A stretch of DNA of 64,000 nucleotides from Symsagittifera roscoffensis. Lineage: Eukaryota > Xenacoelomorpha > Acoela > Convolutidae. Shown here in pieces: positions 44,543-55,218 of the stretch. Position numbers and translations under genes: made by a program. How positions within the stretch are numbered: position 1 is the first letter of the stretch; each line of letters starts with the position of its first letter. The DNA is taken from the NCBI RefSeq assembly GCF_963678635.1, contig NC_087063.1, forward strand, positions 36,122,540-36,186,539, in the 5' to 3' direction. A model generated the notes under the pieces. The model did no database searches. It saw only the letters and a program-made list of their open reading frames with translations, and had not been told where the DNA came from.

Positions 44543-45758
44543 TGTTCAAAGTTGTGTTACTTGATTATTTCAAAAAATTTCAACCTAATTTCAATTTTGT
44601 TGTAACTGAAAAAGTTCCTAATTTCACTACTTTCAAAAAATATGCTCTAGGAAGCCACTTCAAATCTAAGTATTGCCATTTTTTGGCTGAAATTTAAAAA
44701 AAAAACATTACCATACATTCAGAGGTACAATTAAACCAAGTTTTTCCTTCTAAGAAATGTTTCAGTGTTCCTTGTATTTTCATTTGCTTCAAATACTTAG
44801 TTTCTCCTGCTAAAGATGTCATGGGAAACGGTGGATTATTTGACAAGCTTAAAGTAGCTCTCACTCATTCAGCACAACCTGTTGCAGCCAATCTTGATTT
44901 ATTAGACTTCACTGCAATCAAAAAACGTTAACCCAATTTATTGTTTTCTGCAACATCATCTAACAAACAAACTTCACCAAATCAAATCGTCTGCAAATAA
45001 TCTCCTGCTGTTGGGGGACAGAAACGAATTGATAATACAGTTACGCCTGCTGCGTCATCGACGTCAAACAAATCCGCAAGAATTTCGACTGCAGTTTCAA
45101 AGAAACATACAGAGAGCAGACATGTTCAAACAGATGAGATGAATACAAAAACTTTGAAAAGATTTGAAAGTTTAATTAATGGACCCCATTTTGCCATTTT
45201 TTGTAAAATAATGGACATTTTAACAAGTGGATATGGAAAACTTGATGTAGATAATGATGTTTTAATTGGAAAATTTTTTCTTGAAGAGAAAATTAAGTTT
45301 CAATTGATACTCTTTAATTTCATTTTTTTTATTATGGTGAGTTCAGTAGACATAATTTCAACTTTTGATATCAAACTTGTTCATGAAACTTTTAACAACA
45401 TAAGATCTCAGTATCCAGACAAATCAGTCAGATTTCAGTTTTTTTAGCCACTTGTTTGTATTTGGAGGCTCATATTAATTTGGATTTTGTTTCGAAAAAC
45501 AGACCATATGGTGGTTTAGTTGGCATAGACAATTCGTTGCTCGACAAGCACTTGAAACATTTCGAGTTTCTTAGATTACATGCAAAATTGCATGACGCAG
45601 CAGGATATTTGCAGGAAACAAATCATACCGGACCTGGGTACACATATGTTTTGCCTCGTCCAATAAAATTTCGTTATCTAGGTCACGTGACAGTTGTTAC
45701 GTTTTGCTTCTTTCTTAAAGCATTCAAACCAAAGTTGTTTCATTTGTTGGAATGTTGA
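44542..45758 (+). pseudogene. Polinton ORF-B (copy B), ~405 codons
   Basis: Better preserved than copy A. N-terminus MFKVVLLDYFKKFQPNF, then FKKYALGSHFKS, VSPAKDVMGNGGLFDKLKVA, ANLDLLDFTAIKKR, a basic Ser/Thr linker, KRFESLINGPHFAIF, LDVDNDVLIGKFFLEEK, FDIKLVHETFNNIRSQYPD and, after a frameshift near 45447, YGGLVGIDNSLLDKHLKH and YVLPRPIKFRYLGHVT. It ends 9 bp before the DIEGF gene. Mixed alpha/beta with a disordered middle. I do not recognise the family; position in the element suggests a Polinton accessory or terminal protein. Confidence 0.45.
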
Positions 45759-45767
45759 GTGCAATTC

Positions 45768-46639
45768 ATGTTCACAGAAAGAAAGAAATCTAAAAAATTG
45801 TTTTTCAACCGTCCCATTATTTTAGATATTGAAGGATTTAAATGCGGCAAGAAACCTTTCATAATCAAGGAACTTTCTGTTTGCTCTGCTAATACAATTG
45901 ATAAAATTATTCATTTTCTGCCCCCACTTCCATTCAATACTTTGTCGAAAGGAGAGAAAAAAGCTTACAATTGGGTATCTAAGTTTCTGTATGGGCTTCC
46001 TTGGGACAAATGTGAACACCCTTACTCATACTTGGATCGAATTTGTGACAGCATTCGTTTGAGAAACCCAAACTCCCAATTTTTGCTAAAAGTAAACAAA
46101 AATCAGTTTTATTAGCTGATCATTTGAAATTAACCGTGACCAGTTTAGAAGATTTTGGCTGCCCGAAAATTGAACAGATATTGGGTCAAGAAAAACGTAT
46201 TTGCAAACGATATTCTCTTTTACTTCCCTCGCATCAATTATTATTAAAATGTAACCGTAAAAAATCCAAAGTTTTTTTCGATTGGATACAAAATGATCTG
46301 TCCAATGATACAAACAACCTTATCTCCAAATTTGGTGGTTTACGATTCGACAGTCACTTTCGACAGTCAATTCAATTGTTCAATCTCAACCTGGAAGAGC
46401 TGCAACCTCAGCTGGCAGTGAGACGACAAATCCATTTGCATGACCAACAGCTTCCAGCTGAACTAAAAGAATTAGTTAAAACTGATAACGTTGAGGAAAT
46501 ACATTTAGTTCGAGCCACTCTCAGAGTTACTGCTCATTTTGCTGTAAAATTTAAACCTATTTGTAACTATGACAAATTCACAAAATATGATTTCTTTTTC
46601 ATTGAGCGAGGAGTTGATTTGCTCGTTGAACCAAAATAA
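45768..46639 (+). pseudogene. DIEGF-type, DEDD-exonuclease-like protein (copy B)
   Basis: ATG at 45768 (MFTERKKSKKLFFN). First frame to 46115 holds LDIEGFKCGKKPFIIKELSV and YSYLDRICDSIRLRNP. After a one-frame shift near 46112 comes SLEDFGCPKIEQIL, CKRYSLLLPSHQLLLKCN, KVFFDWIQND and a C-terminal part with LHDQQLPAELKELV and ATLRVTAHFAVKFKP. About 290 codons in all. D-x-E near the start and a later His- and Cys-containing block support an RNase H-like fold by analogy only. It lacks the ~170-bp segment present in copy A. Confidence 0.5.
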
Positions 46640-47016
46640 AGAAGCACATGTGTACCAAGCTTTGTGAATATTAATAAATATATTTATTGATTGTTTTCAA
46701 TTTCATTTGATCTTGTTAATAGTTGATAACATGTCGTGCTTGAAAATTCAAAGTTTCAAAAAAATATTTTTGCCAGAATAAAACACACAAAATGTGAATT
46801 TAACAGAATAGAATTTACCAAAAGAGTTATTTGACTAAATCAGAACCGGAAACGTAGAAAAAATTGTTCGGATACTTCTGACAGACAAAAGCATAGCAAG
46901 ATATATATTGAAATACAAACCAAACAGCAATAGGTCAGAGAGAAAAAAAAGCGATTGGTATGCAGTTGTAACTATCAACCTTAATACAATTAGGCAAAAA
47001 AATTGTTCTAGTTAAC

Positions 47017-47996
47017 ATGGAAAATGAGGAAACCACTGCCGAGAACAATGATTATGACTTTGTAGACATTGGTGGTGTCGAACAGTCTTTATCTCACGGA
47101 AACAGATCTTGAAAGTTTTTAAATTCTGTTTCTCTTCCGTCTGCAGAAGTTGTATTTTTCACACAAGTCTGTTTTATCTTCATTTTGCTATCTTTATCTT
47201 TTTCAAAATTGTCTTTTTACAACCTTAGTTGTGACGAGTCTGCCATTTGGCTTTCAATACTATCCAGTACAGTTGGTTACATGTTAACCAATCCCAAGTT
47301 ATATAATGAATAAGATCATTTCAACAAAATATCGTCTGTTTATGTCCGTTTCAGTTCCCCGGGATCTGGCAAAACTGATTTAATTTTTCAAATGCTTCTC
47401 AGAGGTACATTATATCCATCGTATAACAAGTTTTTTTAGTTTCATCTTCAAGATCAACCTAAATACCGTTCCTGTGTTTCTCACAACAAATTTGATTTTG
47501 AATTTATAAAATTGTCCAGCTTTGAAATTGTTAATAACTTACGGGATTGCATGATTGTCTTTGATGATACCTCTGAGGAAAATTCAATGGAAAAAAATTT
47601 CGTTAAATTAGCTACAGAGGCCGACATAAAATTGTTCATGTTATTTATGTCGAGCAAAATTTATTTCAACAAAGTAAGCAATCACGTACAATAGATTTGA
47701 AAACAACTCACTTCAAGTTGTTCAAATCACCTGGAGACATTCAACAAATTGATTATTTAGGCAGACTATTGAATAATGCAAAATTCCTCCGTTATGCGTA
47801 TCAGTTAGCAACGAAAGAAGATTCCGGTCATCTGTTGATAGAATTGGATCCCAAAACTTCAGAATGTCTTCGTTATTTGTCAAACATAATTCCACCGTCG
47901 CCAACCATTTTCTCTTTACCATCCTCAAAAGCAGTTATCACATATCTTGAAAATGGAAGAGAAAGAATTATGTATATTGAAGCAAATGCTCAATAG
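47017..47996 (+). pseudogene. Polinton packaging ATPase (copy B)
   Basis: N-terminus MENEETTAENNDYDFVDIGG, interrupted by a TGA near 47109. Walker A reads SSPGSGKTDLIFQ near 47356 (one residue changed from copy A). FHLQDQPKYRSCVSHNKFDF, missing in copy A, is kept here. Walker B is DCMIVFDDTSEE near 47548. The C-terminal block is intact (47697-47996) with HLLIELDPKTSECLRYLSN. Three or more frameshifts. Confidence 0.75.
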
Positions 47997-48076
47997 TCAC
48001 CATTGTAGATCAATTTTGACAAGAGCTGCTTCATTTGTTATTAGATTTTTTTGCGATTGTTTTGTAAATGTTTTTC

Positions 48077-48840
48077 TGGGACATGTTCAGTTAAAAAAGT
48101 GTCATTGAGAGTAAAAAAAAACCATTTGAAAAAATTGTTGACCCTAAGTTTAGTATCCGAGAAAAACGAAAAATTTTGGCAAACAATATTTCACTGGTTA
48201 AATCAATTGAGGAATTGTGTTACATTTACCTGGAAAACTAGAACCTTAGGCATGTATGCTGAAGAATTCATCCTCATTCCTCGCAAAACATATGCTCCAG
48301 ATGAAAAAAACTGCACCACAACCTCAAATCCTTCATAATCCATTAACTCATGACAAATCATCTCAACTCAATTACATACAGCGATTTCGACTCTCTTTCA
48401 GGCGTGACTCTCCACCACCATTAAGCCAACATCTCCTATTCCTTTAACTCCTAATTTTTAGTACCAAATCTTCAAAAAAGAATTGTATCTGCACTTAATA
48501 ATTTCAGTGGAGATGGTGATGATGAAGTAGAAAAAGCTGTTGAATCAGACAATTCTCTGCAGCAAACAAGTTCAAAGAGAATAGAAAAAAAAACGATGAA
48601 AAAAATAATGGAAAAACCGCTGAAGTCTTTCGAAAGCTTATGGAATCCATTCAAGAACTATTGGAAGCTAATAAATTGAAAAGGGCAAACATATTTCTAG
48701 AGCAGTTCAAAGTTGAATCCTTGACTTTAGACGTTGACGGATATGTTTTAATTCAAGACAACTCTCAAACCCAGAACCAAGCAATACGACAAAATGAAAA
48801 CCCAGAAAAAATAATTTTTCCCCAACAACGACGACAATGA
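48077..48840 (+). pseudogene. Polinton small ORF upstream of integrase (copy B)
   Basis: Same blocks as copy A (YAEEFILIPRKTYAPDE, ESIQELLEANKLKRANI, LTLDVDGYVLIQDN). Frameshift near 48305 and stop near 48447. Confidence 0.45.
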
Positions 48841-49576
48841 CGACGATGATAAAAACTATGAAAGCAGTAAAGAATCGTTTGCGACGTCAACAAAAGAATG
48901 GAAATCCTACTATCAGTGAAGAAAAGAAACTCAAAATACTCTACACGAAAGGTCCAGCCGCATTTAGTTGCTACAAAAATTTAACAAATGCTGGTCAACT
49001 GTCCCCAAAATTTTTTAAAAATTTTCTGAGATCTCAATCATCACATACAAAGTATGGATTGTTTCGTAAAACATAACCTCGGCTAAAAGTGATTGTTAAC
49101 AATATCAACGAACTTTGGTCTCTTGACTTGGCTTATGTTGATAAATTGGCTAAAATTACCCGAGGGGTACAATATTTTCTAGTTGCTGTCGATTGTCTCT
49201 CTCGCTACTTACGAGTGGAACCCCTGAAGACCAAATATGCTAAAGAAACAACCGAGAAATCATCTACTAAACGAGAAATCATCAAACATAATAATCACAG
49301 TTAAAAAATCAGCTTTTGCCAAAGGAAACATTCGATCGCTGAAAAATACTATCTACAAAAACTTGGAGTTTGAATGGACTTTCAGTTATATTAAGAAATT
49401 GCAGAGTTTTATACAGACCATCAACTCAAGTTTTTGAAATAGTTGCCATTCCTACTGTAAACCCTCCAACATACAGTCTCCGTGATGCTGAGAAGGAAGA
49501 AATCAACGGAAAGTTTTATGAAAAAGAACTTAGTTTGATTGGGAACAAATCTGATTATAGCGAAGGTGGGCAATGA
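48837..49576 (+). pseudogene. Polinton RVE integrase (copy B)
   Basis: N-terminal block NPTISEEKKLKILYTKG, LRSQSSHTKYGLFRKT, a stop, then LWSLDLAYVDKLAKITRG (49.11 kb, first Asp), FLVAVDCLSRYLRVEPLKTK, but the block with the second Asp is deleted near 49250. Continues SAFAKGNIRSLKN (the Glu position is Lys, as in copy A), EWTFSYIKKLQSF and VNPPTYSLRDAEKEEINGKF. Catalytically dead. Together the two copies define the full domain order. Confidence 0.85.
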
Positions 49577-49729
49577 TGAGTTTACTGTGCACTTGATTTC
49601 AACAGCATCAATGAATTATTTCTCAGACAACACTTTGGCCTTCTCTGGAAATTCTTGTATAGAAGAAGTAGCCTTGGACGGAGATTGGAGGGTTGCTCTC
49701 AGAAACAATTTTTCCAACGAAATTAAACA
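49566..49729 (+). pseudogene. minor capsid protein, 5' fragment (copy B)
   Basis: The start ATG of copy A is GTG here. Carries FTVHLISTASMNYFSDN and LDGDWRVALRNN, then at ~49729 switches without a frame break to major capsid protein sequence, so a deletion removed the rest of this gene and the basic protein gene. Confidence 0.75.
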
Positions 49730-50917
49730 AGAAGACGCTTTTGAAGACGCTTTCGATCAAAAAATTGGTTCTGTCTATTCACCTAATGGAACAATGATGC
49801 TTGAAATTGAAATCGTCGCTGACCGTAACAAGTTTGTTGACCTGTAAAAAATCTATTTGGAAATAGGATGTAAAGTAACGCTGATCTGAGATACGACAAC
49901 ACTGATCCTACTGTGTCTGATTCACCGTTCCTCCTAAACAATTCGCTGTATTCCCTTTTCTCTGACTGTTCCCTCTCTGCTAATGGACTGAAAATCTCAT
50001 ATGTCAATAGTAGTTTTGCGCATAAAAGCTTTTTTGGAACAGAGTTTTCTAACAGCAAAGGAGCCAAGGACTCATGGTTCAAGTTTCAGGGATATCGTTT
50101 TGAAAACGATCCCGCTGCAATAGATGCAGCTGGTTTCACATATCAACGAGATCTGGTCCGCGAATTGAGGGAAACTTGGTTCCATGGACACGCTGGAGTT
50201 GATTTTTTCACATGTGACACGCATTTCTTGAGAGGTGTTACCCTCATACTTTCCTACAGACGTTCTCATGAAGACTTTCTCATTATATCCGAAGATGCTG
50301 CCAAGCATTACAAGCTGCAAATACTCGAAGTGAACCTATATGTTAGGAAAATTACTGTGACTGACCATGTGCTCTCTGCCATTGAATCAACTTTGCTCAA
50401 AACTTCTGCGAATTACCCATATCAAGAAAAAATTACCAAAACATTTCTTGCTACAGCTGGTCAGCGCAGCTGGCGACAGGAAGGTTTTTTTGCTCGTGAG
50501 CCGGTGAGACAGATTATAATCGTAATGAACACAAATAATGCATTTCTAGGAACAAACCGAACAAATCCTTTTCATTATCAAAGGTTTGGATTGGAACAGG
50601 TTACCTTGAGACGTACCGGCTTTCTAATAACAAGTACACCAATTAGTACACAAGATCATAAACGTCTTTTCTTCAACACTTTATCAGCACTGGGTCTGTT
50701 GCACTGCAGGCTGGGAATCACTCTGAAAAACTACCAGCATTACTTTATTATGTGTTTCGATCTCACTAGCACACAGCAGGCAGCTCATGACTTCCTGCAT
50801 CCAGAAATTACTATCTGCTCAGTTTCACTCGATCTTCAATTCTTAATTGCTTTGACAGCAAACCTGGAAGTTTTTGTGTGGGGTATACGCTCATCGAATG
50901 TATTTGTTAATGGATGA
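49730..50917 (+). pseudogene. Polinton major capsid protein (PY), copy 1
   Basis: Double jelly-roll major capsid protein. N-terminal blocks are IGSVYSPNGTMMLEIEI, RNKFVDL, then an in-frame stop (49844-49846) and one frameshift, after which 49913-50917 is open for 334 codons: NNSLYSLFSDCSLSANG, AHKSFFGTEFSNSKGAKD, YRFENDPAAIDAAGFTYQRD, AFLGTNRTNPFHYQRFGL, STQQAAHDFLHPEIT and VFVWGIRSS. These are conserved in Polinton capsid proteins. Compared with copies 2 and 3 about 80 bp at the 3' end is deleted, fusing it to the protease start. The first codons are joined to minor-capsid sequence. Confidence 0.88.
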
Positions 50918-51358
50918 AATCATGTTGCAGGATCTCATTCAGAACTGTAAACATCTGAAATATAAATTTTTTGGAGTATTTGCAGCGGACAATTTTCACC
51001 TCACATCCCAAACAAAATATTTATGATTGTGAACACTTCAAAATCAGATTTTACGGGGGGACACATTGGATTGTGATTTGCAAAAGAAGAAATGTTTTTT
51101 GACATCGCTAATCCTCTCGGTCTTCCTCTTTGGCAGTACACCAATCTATTTGAAGGATTGAACGAGAAATTCCATCAGGGCACTGAATTGATGACAAATT
51201 TTCCCATGCAAGACTCAAACTCTACCATGTGCGGTTCTTTTTGTATTTATATTGCACATTTGATTTATGATAAACGTTTAAATGATGATGCTTTTAATTT
51301 TGTTTACATTAATGATCAAGTTTTGAAACGTTTTCTAACTCACATGCTTTCTCGTTAA
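50910..51358 (+). pseudogene. Polinton adenain-type cysteine protease (PRO), copy 1
   Basis: ATG at 50910 (MDEIMLQDLIQNCKHLKYKF). Frameshifts near 50993 and 51050. The second half is open (51092-51358): NPLGLPLWQYTNLFE, then MQDSNSTMCGSFCIYIAHLI and LTHMLSR. The catalytic layout is that of adenovirus-type/Ulp1-like proteases: His in the GGHI/THW block, acidic residue in A-N/D-P-L-G, Gln of QDSNS and Cys of MCGSFC. Copy 1 has N in place of the D of DPLG. In the family it matures capsid proteins. Confidence 0.88.
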
Positions 51359-52156
51359 CTAACTATTTCATATGGCTTATTTGTACACTTTTCAATTTCA
51401 TTTTGAACACTTCATGTTTTTAGTAATTGACATTTTTACTCAATTGATAAATGAATATCAATATTCCGAGAAGTTAGGTTACTTTAAAAAATATATACAA
51501 AATCGATCTCACCATACCAGCAATTGAGGCCTCCTTTCAGTACAATTTTTGGACGCGTTGAAACGCCGCTTTTCGGCTGAGAGTCGAGCGCCGTGTGCTT
51601 TCCTCTACTCGGACCCCAAGAAAATTTATTTTATTTTCAGTTTTATAGTAACAACTTAGGTACAAATTTTGACAATATTTTTGCGCAAAAACAGATCGAA
51701 AATACACAATACTCGAATATGCAGAAACTCTGATATGTATACTCGATTTTTGAATACCTTAAGGATAATGTTCTCAATAAATAACATTCACTTAACATGG
51801 TTTAATTTCTCGGATATGTATACTCGGATTTTGTATACCTTAATGATGATGTTCTCAATAATTAATTTTCACTGAACATGGTTTAATTTCATATACATTT
51901 CAATTTAAAGAATATTGCGTACTAATTGCTTTTTTTGGCCAAAATGTCTGTCAGCAAGGAAGGAAAGGCTGCGGAAATAGTGCAGATAGCGCAACTCATA
52001 TTTTGCCATTTTGCGGTGAAAACTATAAATTTTTTTACAAATTGAACTTTTAGTTAAAATCATAAATCACTTGGTGACAATTGCAAATAGAAACCAATGC
52101 AGATTACGTGGGGACTATAAGTTAAAACCTAAAACATGGTGACAATTAGTATTATT
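51359..52156. other. Polinton right-end non-coding region
   Basis: Contains an ~85-bp tandem duplication (GATATGTATACTCG start at ~51732 and ~51814), present once in the other copies, and a short ORF start at 51943 (M-S-V-S-K-E-G-K-A-A-E) conserved in all three right-end copies. Confidence 0.6.
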
Positions 52157-52320
52157 ACATGAAGACTATAAGTTATAAATTAACACATGGTGACAATTTG
52201 GATTTTTACATGGTGGTTATTGGTTGTCAGATAACACATAGTGACCATTATGATCTTTACCTAACGGTCATCCATGTATGACAACCCACCCCAATCCTAA
52301 TGCACTATATGCATACTACT
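52157..52320 (-). repeat. Polinton right terminal inverted repeat, copy 1
   Basis: Reverse complement of 31582-31745; ends GCATACTACT before the target duplication. Confidence 0.92.
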
Positions 52321-52326
52321 GTCATG
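52321..52326. repeat. Polinton target-site duplication, right (copy 1)
   Basis: GTCATG, one substitution from the left GTCGTG. Confidence 0.88.
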
Positions 52327-52942
52327 AAAGTAATTGGTCACGCCCGAACCTTATTGGCTTACACAATTGGTTAAATTTTAAAACAGGCTCATGAGAAATT
52401 GAAAAATATGACTGGAAAGCCCAAAGTTGAAGAGCCAAAAAAACTAAAGCTGTAACGACAGTTTTTTTTTCCTCGACAAGTACAGTTGAGAAAAAGTTTA
52501 AATATCCATTTTGTATCATCTGCAAGCATAATCATGTCTTGTGATTGTGGTCTGTAATTAAAGAGAAAACAGAATCACAACGAGCGAAATTTTTGTGAAA
52601 AACAACTTGTGCTTCTATAGCTTACAAGGGCTTAACGCAATGCGGCAGTGTCCTCGAGCAAAGAAATGCGCTAAGCTACGATGCACTAGCACCCTTAGTG
52701 TACTTATACATGGTGCTGAACGTGTTCATCTAATTCGAACTTCCGGAAAAACTGACCACGCAAGCCCCAACACTGGTCAAACAAGAACTAATGCAGGCCC
52801 GGATAAAGCGAACACAAACGCTGAAAGAAAAACTTTCAGCAAGAGTAAACCAAACGCAAGTTCGAATCATGCAGACACTAATCCTGCTCCGTTGGATTTA
52901 GGTTGCGCAATCCCGAACGACCATTCATCAATCATAACATGA
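52327..52942 (+). pseudogene. gag: BEL/Pao gag, 3' part with zinc knuckles (copy 1)
   Basis: Resumes gag in the frame interrupted at 31581 (NWSRPNLIGLHNWL), then EKLKNMTGKPKVEEPKKLK, a CKHNHVLW zinc-knuckle half (52.51 kb), NLCFYSLQG, RQCPRAKKCAKLRCTST (52.64-52.7 kb) and a Ser/Thr/Asn-rich tail. In relatives these are C-x2-C...H...C knuckles that bind RNA. Frameshifts and one Cys to Ser change (CFYS) disrupt it. Confidence 0.8.
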
Positions 52943-52992
52943 ATGTTTGGTGCTGATTTGTTTTTAACATGTAGCTGATTTTTTTTATAACA

Positions 52993-53556
52993 TTGTGTGA
53001 CCCAGTATCTAGTCATAGTTGGATATTGGTTAAATTAGTCGAAGGTCTAAATCTTTCTGGTGGCGATTTGAATCTCGCAATAAATGGTATTAACATGGAC
53101 GAACTTAAAGTTGCTATCGTTACCGTCCACAACCCTGCCTTACAGAGCAAGTTTCCGTACCTTGCTCCAACCAAACAAATAGTATATAATTACGCCGATG
53201 TATACTTATTAATTGGTCCTTCCATGCTATTCGGGCCGAAGAGTAATTTGAAAGTGAGGCCGATCCAAAAAACTTGCACGTCGCTGGCCGCCTTTCAATG
53301 GGCTGGGTCTTGAGCTGCCCAATGCCAACGTCTACTGGTTTTTTCCAGTTGTTTCAAGTATAAGAAACAAGATTCCAAAATAGCTAGTCAAAAAAAACGT
53401 TGCTATAACACAGAGTCAAGCGCGGCGTACAAAAGGTCGGCTCCCGTTTCTCCGCGGACAAGAGAGCGGCTAAAAGACATGATTCATCCACCGTTCATGA
53501 TGGATCAAGACACGCTGTAGGTGTTCTCTGGACGGAAGAAACAATCATAATGTCAG
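52993..53556 (+). pseudogene. pol: BEL/Pao protease-linker region (copy 1)
   Basis: CDPVSSHSWILVKLVEGLNL, NLAINGINMDELKVA, FPYLAPTKQIVYNYADVYLL-IG and a MLFGPKS block match the region around the retropepsin of BEL elements, where D-x-x-LLIG-x-D precedes the link to RT. No D-T/S-G active site could be read, so the catalytic part is missing or degraded. Ends abruptly at ~53556, where major capsid sequence of copy 2 begins. Confidence 0.6.
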
Positions 53557-53916
53557 ACAAGTTACCTTGAGACGGAATGGCTTTCCAATAACAAGTACAC
53601 CAATTAGTACACAAGATCATAAAAGTCTTTTCTTCAACACACTATCAGCGCTGGGTCTGTTGCACTGCGGGCTGGGAATCACTCTGAATAACTACCAGCA
53701 GCACTTTATTATGTGTTTCGATCTCACTAGCACACAGCAGGCAGCTCATGACTTCCTGCATCCAGAAATTACTAACTGCTCAGTTTCACTCGATCTTTAA
53801 TTCTTAAATGCTTTGACAGCAAACGTGGAAGTTTTTGTGTGGGGTATACGCTCATCGAATGTATTTGTTACATCTGACCGTAGAGTTACAAAGAACTTCT
53901 TTCTAATTTCGACCGT
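53557..53916 (+). pseudogene. major capsid protein, 3' fragment (copy 2)
   Basis: Starts inside the gene at VTLRRNGFPI; SALGLLHCGLGITLNNYQQ and STQQAAHDFLHPEIT follow. A stop at 53798 (CAA to TAA) is shared with copy 3 but absent from copy 1. The 3' end (VFVTSDR, then VTKN-like) deleted in copy 1 is kept. Confidence 0.85.
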
Positions 53917-53922
53917 CTGAAA

Positions 53923-54371
53923 TTGGATGAAATCATGTTGCAGGATCTCATTCAGAACTGTAAACATCTGAAATATAAGTTTCTTGAGGTATTTGCAGCG
54001 GACAATTTTCCACCTTATATCCCAAACAAAAAATTTATGATTGTGAACACTTCAAAATCAGTTTTTCAGGGGACACATTGGATTGTGATTTGCAACAGAA
54101 GAAATGTTTTTTGACATCGCTAATCCTCTCGGTCTTGCTCTTTGGCAGTTTACCAATCTATTTGAACCATTGAACGAGAAATTCCATCAGGGCACTGAAT
54201 TGATGACAAATTTTCCCATGCAAGACTTAAACTCTACCATGTGCGGTTCTTTTTGTATTTATATTGCACATTTGATATATGAATAAAAGTTTTAATGATG
54301 ATGCTTTTAATTTTGTTTACATTAATGATCATGTTTTGAAACGTTTTCTAACTCACATGTTTTCTCGTTAA
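53923..54371 (+). pseudogene. Polinton cysteine protease (copy 2)
   Basis: Start ATG is TTG. GTHWIVICNRR block intact, then a frameshift near 54100; NPLGLALWQ, MQDLNSTMCGSFCIYIAHLI, and a one-base shift near 54285. Same active-site residues as copy 1. Confidence 0.82.
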
Positions 54372-55212
54372 CTAACTATTTCATATGGCTTATTTGTACT
54401 CTTTTCAATTTCATTTTGAACACTTCATGTTTTTAGTAATTGATATTTTTACTCAATTGTTAAATGAATATCAATATTCCGAGAAATTAGGTTACTTTAA
54501 AAAATATATACAAAATCGATCTCACCATACCAGCAACTGAGGCCTCCTTTCAGTACAATTTCTGGACGGGTTTCAAAACGCCACTTTTCGGCTGAGAGTC
54601 GAGCGCTGTGCGTTTTCCTCTACTCGGACTCCAAAAAAAAAAATTTTATTTTTAGTTTTATAGTAACAACTTAGGTACAAGTTTTGACAATATTTATGCA
54701 CAAAAACCGATCGAAAATACACAATACTCGAATATGCACGAAACTCTGATATGTATACTCGGATTTTGTATACCTTAATGATAATGTTCTCAATAAATAA
54801 TATTCATTTAACATGGTTTAATTTCAATTTAAAGATTATTGCGTACTTATTGCTTTTTTTGTCCAAAATGCCTGTCAGCAAGGAAGAAAAGGCTGCTGAA
54901 AGAGTGCAGATAGCGCAACTCATATTTTACAAAATGATATTTAAGTTAAAATCATAAATTACTTGGTGACAATTGCAAATAGAAACCAATGCAGATTACA
55001 TGGGGACTATAAGTTAAAACCTAAAACATGGTGACAATTAGTATTAAAACATGAGAACTATAAAATATAAATTAACACTTGGTGACGATTTGGATTTTTA
55101 CATGGTGGTTTTTGGTTGTCAGATAACGCATAGTGACCATTATGATCTATACCTAATAGTCAACCATGTATGACAACCCACCCCAATCCTAATGCACTAA
55201 ATGCATAAAACT
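54372..55212. mobile_element. Polinton right end, copy 2
   Basis: Non-coding tail and terminal repeat (about 55050-55212). Ends in AAAACT after ATGCATA, slightly decayed compared with GCATACTACT. Target duplication GTCGTG follows at 55213. Includes the small M-P-V-S-K-E-E-K frame at 54868. Confidence 0.85.
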
Positions 55213-55218
55213 GTCGTG

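Larger units (their letters stand above)
42893..49729 (+). repeat. Polinton central block, tandem copy B
   Basis: Second copy of 36203-42892 plus the basic-protein segment that copy A lost. It ends within the minor capsid gene, where a deletion joins it to the major capsid gene at ~49729. Confidence 0.9.
31582..52320. mobile_element. Polinton/Maverick, 20.7 kb, nested in BEL gag
   Basis: Starts AGTAGTATGCATATA, ends TATATGCATACTACT, with terminal inverted repeats of about 164 bp and a 6-bp target duplication. These are the defining structural features of Polintons. It encodes packaging ATPase, RVE integrase, minor and major capsid proteins and an adenain-type protease. DNA polymerase B was not found. 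The central gene block is tandemly duplicated, and all large genes are interrupted, so it is a dead copy. Polintons are virus-like transposons; the capsid genes make it a relict virus-like genome rather than a simple transposon. Confidence 0.96.

Noticed and set aside
50910-51358. Adenovirus-like protease as a sign of exogenous virus
   Set aside because: Gene order, terminal repeats, integrase and 6-bp target duplication show it belongs to an integrated Polinton. Several copies are broken.
31582-52320. A functional, mobilisable Polinton
   Set aside because: Integrase, ATPase and both capsid genes carry stops, frameshifts or deletions in every copy, and polB was not found.
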